Shown: positions 7,671 through 15,755 of the stretch, piece after piece
Layout of the letters: each line of letters starts with the position of its first letter
Position numbering within the stretch: the stretch's first letter is position 1
Assembly (NCBI RefSeq): GCF_016937615.1
Contig: NZ_JAFHKI010000103.1
Location: 1 to 60,714 of the forward strand
DNA length: 60,714 bases
DNA from: Pseudomonas lactucae
GTDB lineage: Bacteria; Pseudomonadota; Gammaproteobacteria; Pseudomonadales; Pseudomonadaceae
Direction of reading: 5' to 3'
Notes under the pieces: model-generated
What the model saw: only the letters and a program-made list of their open reading frames with translations
Database searches by the model: none
What the model was told of the DNA's origin: nothing
Position numbers and translations under genes: made by a program

Positions 7671-8828
7671 ATGAAGAAGATCCATTGCGCAGAGCGTCAT
7701 GACTGGAAACAGACCGCCGACAGCCTGGGCTTTCTGTTCCATACCATCGACGGCGAACCTTACTGGGACGAGCGCGCGTATTACCAGTTCACCCTCGAGC
7801 AAATCGAGCGCGACCTCGAAGACCCGACCACCGAGATCCATGACATGTGCATGGACCTCGTGGCCCGTGTGGTCCAGAGCGAGGCGCTGCTGGGGCGCCT
7901 GAGCATTCCCGCGCCGTTCTACGACATGATTCGCACCTCATGGCTCGAAGGCCACCCGCATCTGTATGGCCGCATGGATTTTTCCTATAACGGCACCGGG
8001 CCGGCCAAATTGCTGGAGCTCAACTACGACACGCCAACCAGCCTGTATGAGGCGGCGGCGTTTCAATGGGGCTGGCTGGAGCAGTGCATCGAACGCGGCT
8101 TGCTGCCCAGGCACGCCGACCAATTCAACAGCATCGACACCAAACTGCATCAGGCTTTCGCTCAATTGCAGCTCAACCAGCCGTTCTACTTTGCTTCGAT
8201 GAAAGACTCGATCGAAGACAAAGGCACCACGGATTACCTGCGCCTGGTCGCGGAGAAAGTCGGCATCGAATCACGTCACATCGATATCGAAGACATCGGC
8301 CTGACCAGCGAAGGCCGTTTCGTCGACCTGCAGGATCGCTGGATTCCTCACCTGTTCAAACTGCACGCTTGGGAGTTTATCTTCCACGAACCCTTTGGTA
8401 CCGCGATTGCTCAGAGTGACACGCAGTTTTTCGAGCCTGCGTGGAAGTCCATTCTTTCCAACAAAGGCATCCTGCCTCTGTTGTGGGAGTTCAACAAAGG
8501 CCACCCCAACCTGCTCGCGGCCCACCTGGATACCGAGCCAGGCCGAGCCGTGCCAAAGGGCTGGGTGCGCAAGCCGTTCTTCTCGCGCGAAGGCGCCAAC
8601 ATCGAACTGCAAACCGCCGATGGTCTGATCGTCAAAGAAGACGGCCCCTACACCGATGCGCCTTTCATCCTTCAGGAATTTGCACCGTTGCCGAAATTTG
8701 GCGACAGCTACACGCTGATCGGGTCTTGGGTGATTGGTGATCAGGCGGCGGGGATTGGTGTGCGGGAGGACAACAGTTTGATCACCAAGGATTCGAGCCG
8801 GTTTCTGCCGCATTTGATCCTGGATTGA
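7671..8828 (+). CDS. yjfC: Glutathionylspermidine-synthase-family ATP-grasp enzyme (YjfC-like)
   Basis: The 385-residue protein matches the C-terminal amidase-free synthetase family of glutathionylspermidine synthase. It is an ATP-grasp ligase that joins a carboxylate and an amine at the cost of ATP. Visible blocks are the substrate-binding FSYNGTGPAKLLELNYDTPT (about residues 101-120), WIPHLFKLHAWEF, the ATP-binding KGILPLLWEFNKGHPNLL and the C-terminal FGDSYTLIGSWVIGDQAAGI. It lacks the CHAP amidase domain of E. coli Gss, as is usual for YjfC. The true substrate is not known. It ends the operon, and a large inverted repeat follows. Confidence 0.9.
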   Translation: MKKIHCAERHDWKQTADSLGFLFHTIDGEPYWDERAYYQFTLEQIERDLEDPTTEIHDMCMDLVARVVQSEALLGRLSIPAPFYDMIRTSWLEGHPHLYGRMDFSYNGTGPAKLLELNYDTPTSLYEAAAFQWGWLEQCIERGLLPRHADQFNSIDTKLHQAFAQLQLNQPFYFASMKDSIEDKGTTDYLRLVAEKVGIESRHIDIEDIGLTSEGRFVDLQDRWIPHLFKLHAWEFIFHEPFGTAIAQSDTQFFEPAWKSILSNKGILPLLWEFNKGHPNLLAAHLDTEPGRAVPKGWVRKPFFSREGANIELQTADGLIVKEDGPYTDAPFILQEFAPLPKFGDSYTLIGSWVIGDQAAGIGVREDNSLITKDSSRFLPHLILD

Positions 8829-8857
8829 CGGGACGTGATTTTGAGCGTTCCCCTGGC

Positions 8858-8946
8858 GTAGCAGCTGTCGAGCCCTGGCGAGGCTGCGTCGACGGCGTGT
8901 CAGACACACCGCCCACGCAGCCTCGCCAGGGCTCGACAGCTGCTAC
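8858..8946. repeat. Long perfect inverted repeat (REPIN-like hairpin)
   Basis: The 32 bases at 8858-8889 (GTAGCAGCTGTCGAGC onward) are the exact reverse complement of 8915-8946, with a 25-base loop that is itself partly palindromic. It sits between the converging yjfC and ycaC-type genes. The half-element resembles a dispersed Pseudomonas palindrome I know from other genomes, so it is probably a REP doublet. It would also act as a bidirectional transcription barrier. Confidence 0.85.
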
Positions 8947-8954
8947 GTATTACC

Positions 8955-9608
8955 CTATTGAAGGGATGTCGTTACCTTAGCCTTGACGGCAGTCAGCGCC
9001 GAGTAGCTGTTCATCAAATTGCGATAGTTAGGAATCCGCTGGGACAACAAATTCCCCAGCCCTTCGATGTCGTTGCGCCAGTCGCGGTGCAGCTCACAGG
9101 CCACCGAGAACCAGTTCATCATCTGCGCGCCGGCCTGTGTCATGCGGCTCCAGGCTGCTTGCTGCACCGTGGTGTTGAAGGTGCCGGACGCATCGGTCAC
9201 GACAAACACATCGAACCCTTCCGCCAGCGCCGACAAGGTCGGGAACGCTACGCACACATCCGTGACCACACCGGCAATGATGATCTGCTTGCGGCCGGTG
9301 GCCTTGATCGCCTTGACGAAGTCTTCGTTGTCCCAGGCGTTGATCTGACCGGGGCGGGCGATGTACGGCGCGTCCGGGAACATCGCTTTGAGCTCCGGTA
9401 CGATCGGGCCGTTGGGGCCTTGCTCGAAGCTGGTGGTGAGGATGGTCGGCAGGTCGAAGAACTTGGCCAGGTCGGCCAGGGCCAGCACGTTGTTCTTGAA
9501 CTCGTTGGGCGAGAAGTCCTGCACCAGGGAGATCAGGCCGGTCTGGTGGTCGACCAGCAGAACAATGGCGTCGTCTTTGTTCAAGCGGTTGTAGGTTGCA
9601 GTGCTCAT
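8955..9608 (-). CDS. ycaC: YcaC-type isochorismatase-family hydrolase
   Basis: The 217-residue protein belongs to the cysteine hydrolases of the isochorismatase superfamily. The expected triad is visible: the Asp in VLLVDHQTGL, a Lys in the middle block, and the nucleophilic Cys in IAGVVTDVCVAFP, next to the family's cis-peptide region. Overall it matches YcaC, an enzyme of unknown natural substrate. The start at 9608 (MSTATYNRLNKDDA) is preceded by an AAAGGA element. It is transcribed in the same direction as the TetR gene 136 bases upstream and may be its target. Cytosolic; no signal peptide. Confidence 0.88.
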   Translation of the reverse strand: MSTATYNRLNKDDAIVLLVDHQTGLISLVQDFSPNEFKNNVLALADLAKFFDLPTILTTSFEQGPNGPIVPELKAMFPDAPYIARPGQINAWDNEDFVKAIKATGRKQIIIAGVVTDVCVAFPTLSALAEGFDVFVVTDASGTFNTTVQQAAWSRMTQAGAQMMNWFSVACELHRDWRNDIEGLGNLLSQRIPNYRNLMNSYSALTAVKAKVTTSLQ

Positions 9609-9744
9609 GGTTGAATCCTTTTTGTTTAAGTGGGTTTGGGCGTTGCGTTCAACATGGGCACAGATTAATGGGTGGCGATGCGTTGATAAATTGGCTGTTG
9701 CGTGTCTTACCGTCAACTCAAAGGAGACAATGCGGGCGGGGGCA

Positions 9745-10470
9745 TCACCGGGGGGCGAGGGTTTCCAGGCCGCACAGGACTGTGTCGACATAGAACGCAA
9801 AACTCTCATCCAGCGCCGCGTCTACGCCGTTTTGCCAGCGCAGGCTGAAACCGCGATTGCTTAACCGGTGCATGTTTTGCGCGAGGGTGGGGTGTTGTTC
9901 GGCGTCGACCGATTGCAGGCTTTGCTGCACCTGATCCTGCCACGTGTGGGTGTTATCCGGCAGCGGCGCGAACTCCAGCGTGGTGAAACCGGCGAGAGCG
10001 GCGATAAAGGTGTTGTACGCCCCAACCAAGGCCGGACCGCTGAAACCGGCCTGTTGCAAGGCGGCCAATACGCCCTCCACCAGCGTGAAGTCGGTACGGC
10101 TGTTGGACACCAATTGCGCCCCGAGCAATGGCGCAATATTCGGGTGTCGACGCACGGCGTCATGGCAGTTGAGCATCGCCGCACGCAGGTAATCCTGCCA
10201 GCGTGCCTGGGGCGGCGGCGCCACAGACGCCAGGACTTTGGCCAGCACTTCGCTCAACAACAGCTCGCGTGAAGAGACATACCAATAGATAGCCGTGGGG
10301 TACACGCCGAGTTGATTGGCGAGGTGACGCAGGCTGCATTTGTCCAGGCCGTCGCGGTCGATCAAGGCCAGCGCGGCGGCGATGATTGTGTCCTTGTTCA
10401 GCACACCTTGTGACGCTTCGCCCACGGTCTTTTTACGCCGGCCCCGTGGGTTTGCGGTTTTGCTGGTCAT
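9745..10470 (-). CDS. TetR-family transcriptional regulator
   Basis: The 241-residue protein has a basic N-terminal extension (residues 1-20) and then a TetR helix-turn-helix at about residues 25-70 (IIAAALALIDRDGLDKCSLR, HLANQLGVYPTAIYWYV). The C-terminal ligand and dimer domain is all-helical. It lies between the ycaC-type hydrolase and the aminotransferase-permease pair, all on the same strand. The short gap upstream holds inverted repeats that could be its operator. The ligand is unknown. Confidence 0.9.
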   Translation of the reverse strand: MTSKTANPRGRRKKTVGEASQGVLNKDTIIAAALALIDRDGLDKCSLRHLANQLGVYPTAIYWYVSSRELLLSEVLAKVLASVAPPPQARWQDYLRAAMLNCHDAVRRHPNIAPLLGAQLVSNSRTDFTLVEGVLAALQQAGFSGPALVGAYNTFIAALAGFTTLEFAPLPDNTHTWQDQVQQSLQSVDAEQHPTLAQNMHRLSNRGFSLRWQNGVDAALDESFAFYVDTVLCGLETLAPR

Positions 10471-10483
10471 GGGTTTTGTTCCG

Positions 10484-10531
10484 TTGAGCGACGGCGCAAG
10501 AATAGTCGCTCACCGACGCGCTGTCGCTCAA
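10484..10531. promoter_or_regulatory. Candidate TetR operator repeats
   Basis: TGAGCGAC at 10485-10492 is mirrored by GTCGCTCA at 10505-10512, and the same half-site recurs at 10523-10530. All three lie in the 72 bases between the aminotransferase stop and the TetR start, the usual place for an autoregulatory operator. No experimental support; found by eye. Confidence 0.35.
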
Positions 10532-10542
10532 GCGGACGCCGG

Positions 10543-11838
10543 TCAATCGCTGCGCAACAGGCCGCCATAGCGCTCGACAAAGCGATGGGTTGCCGTGATC
10601 AGCCGGATCAATTCCTGCTCCGTCAACGGCACGCTCAACGCTAACAAGCCGCGCCGGGCGCTGTAGATCCCACATTCGAGCAGGTGAAAAAAGAACAGGT
10701 CCCGTAGGTGGTTTCGATCCGTTGGACTGTCCGACGGGCGCCGGATCGGCGCGGCCGTGGGGTGCAGGTTCATCACCGACCCTTGCCCGCTGAAGTGCAT
10801 CGGCAGGCGCGCCAGCACCGCATTGAGCTGCGCGCGCAACCAATCGCCCCGCGCGTTCAATGCCGCCGCTGCGTCACGGGTGTACACCTGCTCCAACCCG
10901 GCGATGCCGGCGGCCATGGTCAATACATTGTTGTTGAAGGTACCCGCGTGGGACAGGCACCCACCGCGGGGGGCGAACTGGGCCATGATGTCCCGGCGCC
11001 CGCCAAGAATGCCACACGGCATGCCGCCGCCCAGGTATTTACCGAGGGTGATCAAGTCGGGGGTGACGCCAAGTTTTTCCTGTAAGCCGCCAGCGCCCAG
11101 GCGCGAGGTCATCACCTCATCGAAAATCAACAGCGTGCCGTGGGCCTGGCTCATCTCCCGCAGACCTTCCAAAAAGCCTTCTTCGGCGCAGATACAGCCG
11201 CTCGCACCGAGCATCGGCTCCACCAGGATGGCCGCGAACTCACCGGGATGCCTTGCCAGTAATTGCTCGACGTCGCTCAAATCGTTGTAGTCGGCGAGGT
11301 GCAGACGATGCGGCACATTCATCGGCGTGTGCGGCCCGGCAAAACTCAACACGCCACCGTGATAGCCGCCGTTGAACGCAAGAATGGCGTCGCGTCCGGT
11401 GTAGGCCTTTGCCGCGGCCAATGCGAGCAGATTCGCCTCGGTACCGGAGTTGGTGAAACGTACCTGCTCGATACATGCGAAGCGCTCCACGATCAACGTG
11501 GCCAGCCGCGCCTCCAGCTCCGTGTGGGCGCTCAGGTTCAGCCCGTTGGCCATCGCGGTGGTCAGCGCATGGGTGATCACCGGGTGAGAGTGGCCGTACA
11601 GCGCCGCCGTGTATTCGGCCAGGAAATCGACATAACGATGCCCGTCCAGGTCATCCAGGAAGCAACCGATCCCCCCCGACATCACCAACGGAAACGGCTC
11701 GTAGAACAGTACCGAACGCGTATTACCGCCGGGCATCACCCGCGCGGCCCAGCTCAATTGATGGGCACTGTTCGGGTTGGCCTGGATATAACGTTCGATG
11801 CAGCGCTCCAGCGCGAGCTTTTCAGGCGTTCCAGACAT
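10543..11838 (-). CDS. Class-III PLP aminotransferase (glutamate-1-semialdehyde aminomutase-like)
   Basis: This 431-residue enzyme is a fold-type I, class III PLP enzyme. Landmarks are the phosphate-binding NSGTEA (residues 130-135), the aromatic loop FNGGYHGG (155-162), the DEVMT motif binding the pyridine nitrogen (D240) and the Schiff-base lysine K267 in TLGKYLGGGMPCG. It resembles the glutamate-1-semialdehyde 2,1-aminomutase branch but is not next to haem genes, so hemL is not proposed. Its start overlaps the end of the upstream permease gene by 17 bases, showing translational coupling. It probably transaminates or isomerises the amino acid that the permease imports. Substrate unknown. 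Confidence 0.88.
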   Translation of the reverse strand: MSGTPEKLALERCIERYIQANPNSAHQLSWAARVMPGGNTRSVLFYEPFPLVMSGGIGCFLDDLDGHRYVDFLAEYTAALYGHSHPVITHALTTAMANGLNLSAHTELEARLATLIVERFACIEQVRFTNSGTEANLLALAAAKAYTGRDAILAFNGGYHGGVLSFAGPHTPMNVPHRLHLADYNDLSDVEQLLARHPGEFAAILVEPMLGASGCICAEEGFLEGLREMSQAHGTLLIFDEVMTSRLGAGGLQEKLGVTPDLITLGKYLGGGMPCGILGGRRDIMAQFAPRGGCLSHAGTFNNNVLTMAAGIAGLEQVYTRDAAAALNARGDWLRAQLNAVLARLPMHFSGQGSVMNLHPTAAPIRRPSDSPTDRNHLRDLFFFHLLECGIYSARRGLLALSVPLTEQELIRLITATHRFVERYGGLLRSD

Positions 11839-13219
11839 CGTTCACCTCCTTGGTCGCAAGAGGCTTGGGATACGCCAGCAACAACAGTGCAAACCACGCC
11901 GACGCTACATAAAAGGCTTCACGGGTTTCCGGATCGCGGATCACCAACACGGTCAGCACCCCAAGAAAACCCAGTACCAGCACACTGCTCACCCTGGCCC
12001 AAGGCAAGCGATACGCCACCTCGGGCGTCTCACCCCGTCGTACCTTGCGCCGGTAAGCCATATGCGCCGCGATGATCACCGTCCACACCCAGATCAACAG
12101 CCCCAGAATCCCGGTGATCAGCAGGCTGAAAATGCGCTCCGGTATCCAATAATTGAGCAACACCCCCACCAGCAACACGGTGGTCGACACCATCAGGCAA
12201 CGCACTGGCACCTGGCGTGTGCTCAATACCTGCAACCGTCGCGGCGCCTGCTGCAGATGCGACAGCGCAAACAACATGCGGCTGGTCGCGAACAGCCCGG
12301 TATTGCACGATGAGGCCAGCGCACTGATCACCACAAAGTTGATAAATCCCGCCGCGACGCCCAGGCCGATACTGTCGAACACCATCACGAACGGGCTTTG
12401 TGCCGTATCGATCTGGTTCCACGGGTACAACGCCATGATCACCGCAATCGACCCAAGATAAAAAATCGCCATGCGCCAGATGAGGCTATTGATCGCCCGT
12501 GGCAAGGTGCGCTGCGGCTCGGCCGTTTCTGCGGCCACCAAACCAATCACCTCCACCCCGGCAAAGGTGAACGCGGCAACCGGCACCGCATACCAGAAAC
12601 CACTCCAGCCATTCGGAAAAAAACCGCCATGGCGCCACAGATTGGCCAGCGAAGGTGTGGCCTGCGCCGAGGTCTCCAGCCCGAATAACAAAATCACCAG
12701 CCCCGCGCCGATCAGCCCGACAATCGTCAACACCTTGATCAACGCCAGCCAGAACTCCACTTCGCCAAACGTCTTTACCGCAAACAGATTGATCACCGTC
12801 AACACCCCGACCGTAACCAGCGCGGGGATCCACTGCGGTAACTCAGGGAACCAATACTTCATCAACACCCCGATCCCGGTGACCTCCAGCACGCCCACCA
12901 GAATCCAGATCAGCCAATACGACCACCCCGTGACAAACGCCACGCGCGGCCCCAGAAATTCCTGCGCATAAGTCGCAAACGAACCGCTGCCGGGTCGATA
13001 CAACGACAGCTCCCCCAACGCCCGCGCAATCAAATAAATCATCCCGCCACACAACGCATACGCCAGCAACAACGCCGGCCCCGCCGTGGCAATCGCCTTG
13101 CCCGAGCCCAAAAACAGACCAGCCCCGATAATGCCGCCGATCGCAATCAACATGACATGCCGCTCCTTGAGCGAACGCGCCAGGCCGTGGTTGGAAGAGT
13201 GAAGCGGTGTAGTCGCCAT
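11822..13219 (-). CDS. APC-superfamily amino-acid permease
   Basis: The 465-residue protein has about twelve hydrophobic segments. It carries the amino-acid/polyamine/organocation signature at its N-terminus: RSLKERHVMLIAIGGIIGAG, the start of TM1, then PALLLAYALCGGMIYLIARA and LGELSLYRPGSGSF. It resembles the GABA, D-Ser/D-Ala/Gly and aromatic permeases (GabP/CycA type) that import amino acids with protons. Of two ATGs six bases apart (13225 and 13219) I take 13219, because AGGGGA lies seven bases upstream of it. It is the first gene of a two-gene operon with the aminotransferase. Confidence 0.88.
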   Translation of the reverse strand: MATTPLHSSNHGLARSLKERHVMLIAIGGIIGAGLFLGSGKAIATAGPALLLAYALCGGMIYLIARALGELSLYRPGSGSFATYAQEFLGPRVAFVTGWSYWLIWILVGVLEVTGIGVLMKYWFPELPQWIPALVTVGVLTVINLFAVKTFGEVEFWLALIKVLTIVGLIGAGLVILLFGLETSAQATPSLANLWRHGGFFPNGWSGFWYAVPVAAFTFAGVEVIGLVAAETAEPQRTLPRAINSLIWRMAIFYLGSIAVIMALYPWNQIDTAQSPFVMVFDSIGLGVAAGFINFVVISALASSCNTGLFATSRMLFALSHLQQAPRRLQVLSTRQVPVRCLMVSTTVLLVGVLLNYWIPERIFSLLITGILGLLIWVWTVIIAAHMAYRRKVRRGETPEVAYRLPWARVSSVLVLGFLGVLTVLVIRDPETREAFYVASAWFALLLLAYPKPLATKEVNDVWNA

Positions 13220-13633
13220 CAGCATTCCCCTGGCTGCGGTGGGCAGCGGTGGTAGAGGGTGAACCGGCTTGAGGGTGGTTTTATTGTACGGTGTGCAATA
13301 AGCAGGTTTTGGGCCAAAAAATGCTGGGCGATGGGGAATGGGTGGGGCAGAGGGGTTTGTAGGATGTTTCGTTGGGACGGTTCTGGGGACGGGGAGGAGA
13401 GACAGTGTCACCGCGGGATACGGGTGGGTGGGGGTAACACAGAGATAGTTCGGACGTGATTTTCAAAGGCTAGCAGGTCGGATCCCTTTCATTTGCAGGA
13501 CGTTTCCGAGAGCCTTTTAGTCGCTTGCACCGGCGGAATGGGATGACTAGGCTGCGGTACATTGCTGACCATTCAGTGATCGGGTTTAGTCGCCCGGATT
13601 CGATTGGTACACACTTTTAATTGGAGTTGTGCC
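13220..13633. promoter_or_regulatory. 414-base intergenic region with an operator-like palindrome
   Basis: This gap between the divergent permease gene and the DUF3077 gene contains an imperfect palindrome at 13283-13299, ATTGTACGGTGTGCAAT (half-sites ATTGyAC and GTrCAAT), about 65 bases upstream of the permease start. It is a candidate operator. The remainder is G-rich and shows no gene, RNA or repeat that I recognise. Confidence 0.35.
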
Positions 13634-13870
13634 ATGGAAAATGTTACTTCAGATTTGTCGTCTTCTAGTGCTCTCAATCCATTTACCGTCAATGAAGAAC
13701 TGAGCTTCGAAGATGCCTGGGTGCGAGTTGCTGAGTTGCTGCAATGCGCAGTGGCGACATCGCAAATGCTCGGTGAGCCGGTGCCTGCGCCGCAGAGGGC
13801 GGTGATGCATTTGGTGGAGATGGCGAAGATGGTGGCGGATCGGGCTGTGGAGTGTTTGCAGGTGGAGTAA
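13634..13870 (+). CDS. Small DUF3077-like protein
   Basis: A 78-residue acidic helical protein. GGAG lies nine bases before the ATG. Its pattern (NPFTVNEELSFEDAWVRVAE, LLQCAVATSQMLGE, then a HLVEMAKMVADRAVE helix near the end) resembles DUF3077, a small family common in Pseudomonas that is usually encoded by solitary genes. It has no signal peptide or membrane helix. The function is unknown. A GC-rich stem without a T-run (13884-13908) lies just after the stop. Confidence 0.7.
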   Translation: MENVTSDLSSSSALNPFTVNEELSFEDAWVRVAELLQCAVATSQMLGEPVPAPQRAVMHLVEMAKMVADRAVECLQVE

Positions 13871-13924
13871 CACGAGGGCAAAGGCGGGTAGCGCAATATG
13901 CTGCCCGCTGAAATCGTGCAGGCA

Positions 13925-13950
13925 TTAAAAAGCCGGCTTGTGGCCGGCTT
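13925..13950 (-). terminator. Rho-independent terminator, leftward
   Basis: On the minus strand AAGCCGGC and GCCGGCTT form an eight-base stem with a five-base loop, followed by TTTTTAA. It ends the repressor transcript 35 bases beyond the small reading frame at 13985. Confidence 0.75.
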
Positions 13951-13984
13951 CTCGCTGACTGCTTCAGCTTGTTTTTGACAAACC

Positions 13985-14116
13985 TCAGCAGCCTTCAAAT
14001 CGCTCAGCCCACGTCGTGTCGGGCTGAATAGTAGGGGCATCCGCGGGAACTCCTCCGCTTCGCCGGGCAGGGTGGATAGCGTTGCGCCGCCCCCTGCCAA
14101 ATGTGCGGCGCATCAT
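13985..14116 (-). CDS. Possible 43-residue basic protein downstream of the repressor
   Basis: A short frame starts with two ATGs 14 bases after the repressor stop and ends just before the terminator. It encodes MMRRTFGRGRRNAIHPARRS and then a Pro/Asp/Thr-rich tail ending ERFEGC. The ribosome binding site is poor (GTGGGT). Position between repressor and terminator is the only real support. It could equally be a 3' untranslated region. Confidence 0.25.
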   Translation of the reverse strand: MMRRTFGRGRRNAIHPARRSGGVPADAPTIQPDTTWAERFEGC

Positions 14117-14129
14117 ACCCACATTCACT

Positions 14130-14906
14130 TCAGTTGCCCACCTCCGGATCCGTTTTAGAGCCTTCCCAGCCCAGCAGGTGTTCATCCAGCGGGACGGGTG
14201 GGCGGCGGTTGTTGAGGGTGGACCACCAGAAGACCCAGCCCACGATCTGGAAGTTTTGCTCGAAGCGTTGTTCGTGGGTGAGGTACTCGTCGGGGTGTTC
14301 GCCGGCGTTGTGGCTGCGCATGCGCAGGCCGCCGCCGGGGCGGTTGTAGAGGTATTTGATGCGCAGCATGCCGTCGTGTTCGACGGCGTAGATTTCACCG
14401 TCGATGATTTGCGTGCGGCCTCGGTCGATGGCCAGGGTGGCGCCTTGTTGGATGATGTCGATCATGCTGTTGTCGACCATGTAGGCGCCTACCGCGCGGT
14501 CGGGGTTGACGCTGAGGGTCTGGAGCGTGTGCAGCGAGATGCGGATGCGTTCGGTTGAGGTGAACGTGGGGTGGAGGGGGATCTCCACGTCGAGTTTTTC
14601 CGGGGAGCAGGCGGGGCCCGTGAGGTATTTACCGCGTCCTTCGCGAGTGCTGGCGAGTCCTCTTCGAGTGTCCGGGCCTTCCAGCAGGAAGTTGGCCGGT
14701 GGGTGTTTAGGGCCTTCGCCGGTGCGCAGCCAGCGACTGGACACGCACAACAGTTCTGCGAACTCGTTGAGTCGGCCCATGGGCACGCCGCGCTTGAACC
14801 AGTTGTTCACGTGTTGAGGCGTGACGCCGCGGTTCTTGGCAAAGTCGGAGGCGGAAAGATGTACTTCCCGTAATAGCGCTTTTAAACGATCACCTGATTT
14901 ATTCAT
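14130..14906 (-). CDS. LexA/CI-like regulator: HTH plus S24 peptidase domain
   Basis: The 258-residue protein has an N-terminal XRE/Cro-type helix-turn-helix (about residues 6-62: LKALLREVHLSASDFAKN, GVTPQHVNNWFKRG) and a C-terminal S24 domain. The catalytic serine is S147 in VDNSMIDII, and the lysine is K184 in GMLRIKYLY. This is the layout of phage CI/PrtR repressors that self-cleave after RecA activation. No clear Ala-Gly cleavage pair is visible in the linker, so self-cleavage is uncertain. There are no phage or pyocin genes nearby, so it may control a remote cluster or a host gene. The upstream 150 bases are AT-rich. Confidence 0.85.
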   Translation of the reverse strand: MNKSGDRLKALLREVHLSASDFAKNRGVTPQHVNNWFKRGVPMGRLNEFAELLCVSSRWLRTGEGPKHPPANFLLEGPDTRRGLASTREGRGKYLTGPACSPEKLDVEIPLHPTFTSTERIRISLHTLQTLSVNPDRAVGAYMVDNSMIDIIQQGATLAIDRGRTQIIDGEIYAVEHDGMLRIKYLYNRPGGGLRMRSHNAGEHPDEYLTHEQRFEQNFQIVGWVFWWSTLNNRRPPVPLDEHLLGWEGSKTDPEVGN

Positions 14907-15061
14907 AAACGCGAGTTTACTGGCCGGAAAAACAAAGCAAATAAACCATGCGTTGAATTAGGCGTGTAGGTTTTTGCTTAGTTGTGGCCTATATTTTCAG
15001 TTTTTCATTGTTATTAAACATAAGTGGTTGCCGGTTGAACTTGATGTTTAATCTTGCCCAT

Positions 15062-15091
15062 AAAAAAGCCCCGAATAATCGGGGCTTTTTT
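15062..15091. terminator. Bidirectional terminator between repressor and ppa
   Basis: AAAAAAGCCCCG and CGGGGCTTTTTT form a 12-base stem around a six-base loop, with T-runs in both directions. It terminates the leftward ppa transcript. Confidence 0.88.
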
Positions 15092-15118
15092 ACATTGCCA
15101 GGCAATGAGTAGCGGGTA

Positions 15119-15646
15119 TCAGCCTTTGTAGGCCGCGACCGACTTCATGATCTCGGCGCGGGCGGCGTCTGCGTTGCCCCAACCGTCGATCTTCACCCAT
15201 TTGCCTTTTTCGAGGTCTTTGTAGTTCTCGAAGAAATGCTTGATCTGTTCCAGCAGCAGCGGCGGCAGATCGGTGTATTCCTTCACGTCCACGTACAGCT
15301 GGGACAGCTTGTCGTGTGGGACTGCGATAACTTTGGCATCGCCGCCGCCGTCGTCGGTCATGTTCAGGATGCCGACCGGACGCGCGCGAATTACCGAGCC
15401 TGGGGTCACCGGGTAAGGGGTGACGACCAGCACGTCGAGGGGATCACCGTCGTCAGCCAGGGTGTTGGGGATGAAACCGTAGTTGGCCGGATAGAACATC
15501 GGGGTGGCCATGAAACGGTCAACGAACAGGCAGTCGCTGTCTTTGTCGATTTCGTATTTGATCGGCGCGTGGTTGGCCGGAATCTCGATGGCGACGTAGA
15601 TGTCGTTCGGCAGGTCTTTGCCAGCCGGAATCTTGCTGTAGCTCAT
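15119..15646 (-). CDS. ppa: Inorganic pyrophosphatase
   Basis: Family I soluble pyrophosphatase, 175 residues, the usual bacterial length. It hydrolyses PPi to two phosphates, pulling biosynthetic reactions forward. Visible are the substrate-binding YPANYGFIPNT block and the metal-binding DGDPLDVLV signature with its aspartates, and later KVIAVPHDKL. Cytosolic and Mg-dependent by family. Transcribed alone, ending at the strong terminator 28 bases downstream. Confidence 0.98.
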   Translation of the reverse strand: MSYSKIPAGKDLPNDIYVAIEIPANHAPIKYEIDKDSDCLFVDRFMATPMFYPANYGFIPNTLADDGDPLDVLVVTPYPVTPGSVIRARPVGILNMTDDGGGDAKVIAVPHDKLSQLYVDVKEYTDLPPLLLEQIKHFFENYKDLEKGKWVKIDGWGNADAARAEIMKSVAAYKG

Positions 15647-15755
15647 TGGGCGTTGCCCCCGTTAATTGGCCAAGAAACTTGGCCGGATTGGCCTAAAAGT
15701 GGCGGCGATTATAGGCATATTCCGTTGCCGATGCCATGCGCCAGACGTCGTACGG

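Noticed and set aside
10543..11838. Calling the aminotransferase hemL
   Set aside because: Only general class-III similarity; no haem-biosynthesis context, and it is coupled to an amino-acid permease.
13884..13908. Hairpin after the DUF3077 gene as its terminator
   Set aside because: A stem exists but no T-run follows, and loop pairing includes a wobble; not listed as a feature.
14130..14906. Prophage or pyocin cluster around the CI-like repressor
   Set aside because: Flanking genes are ppa and small housekeeping or unknown genes; no structural, lysis or integrase gene is found.
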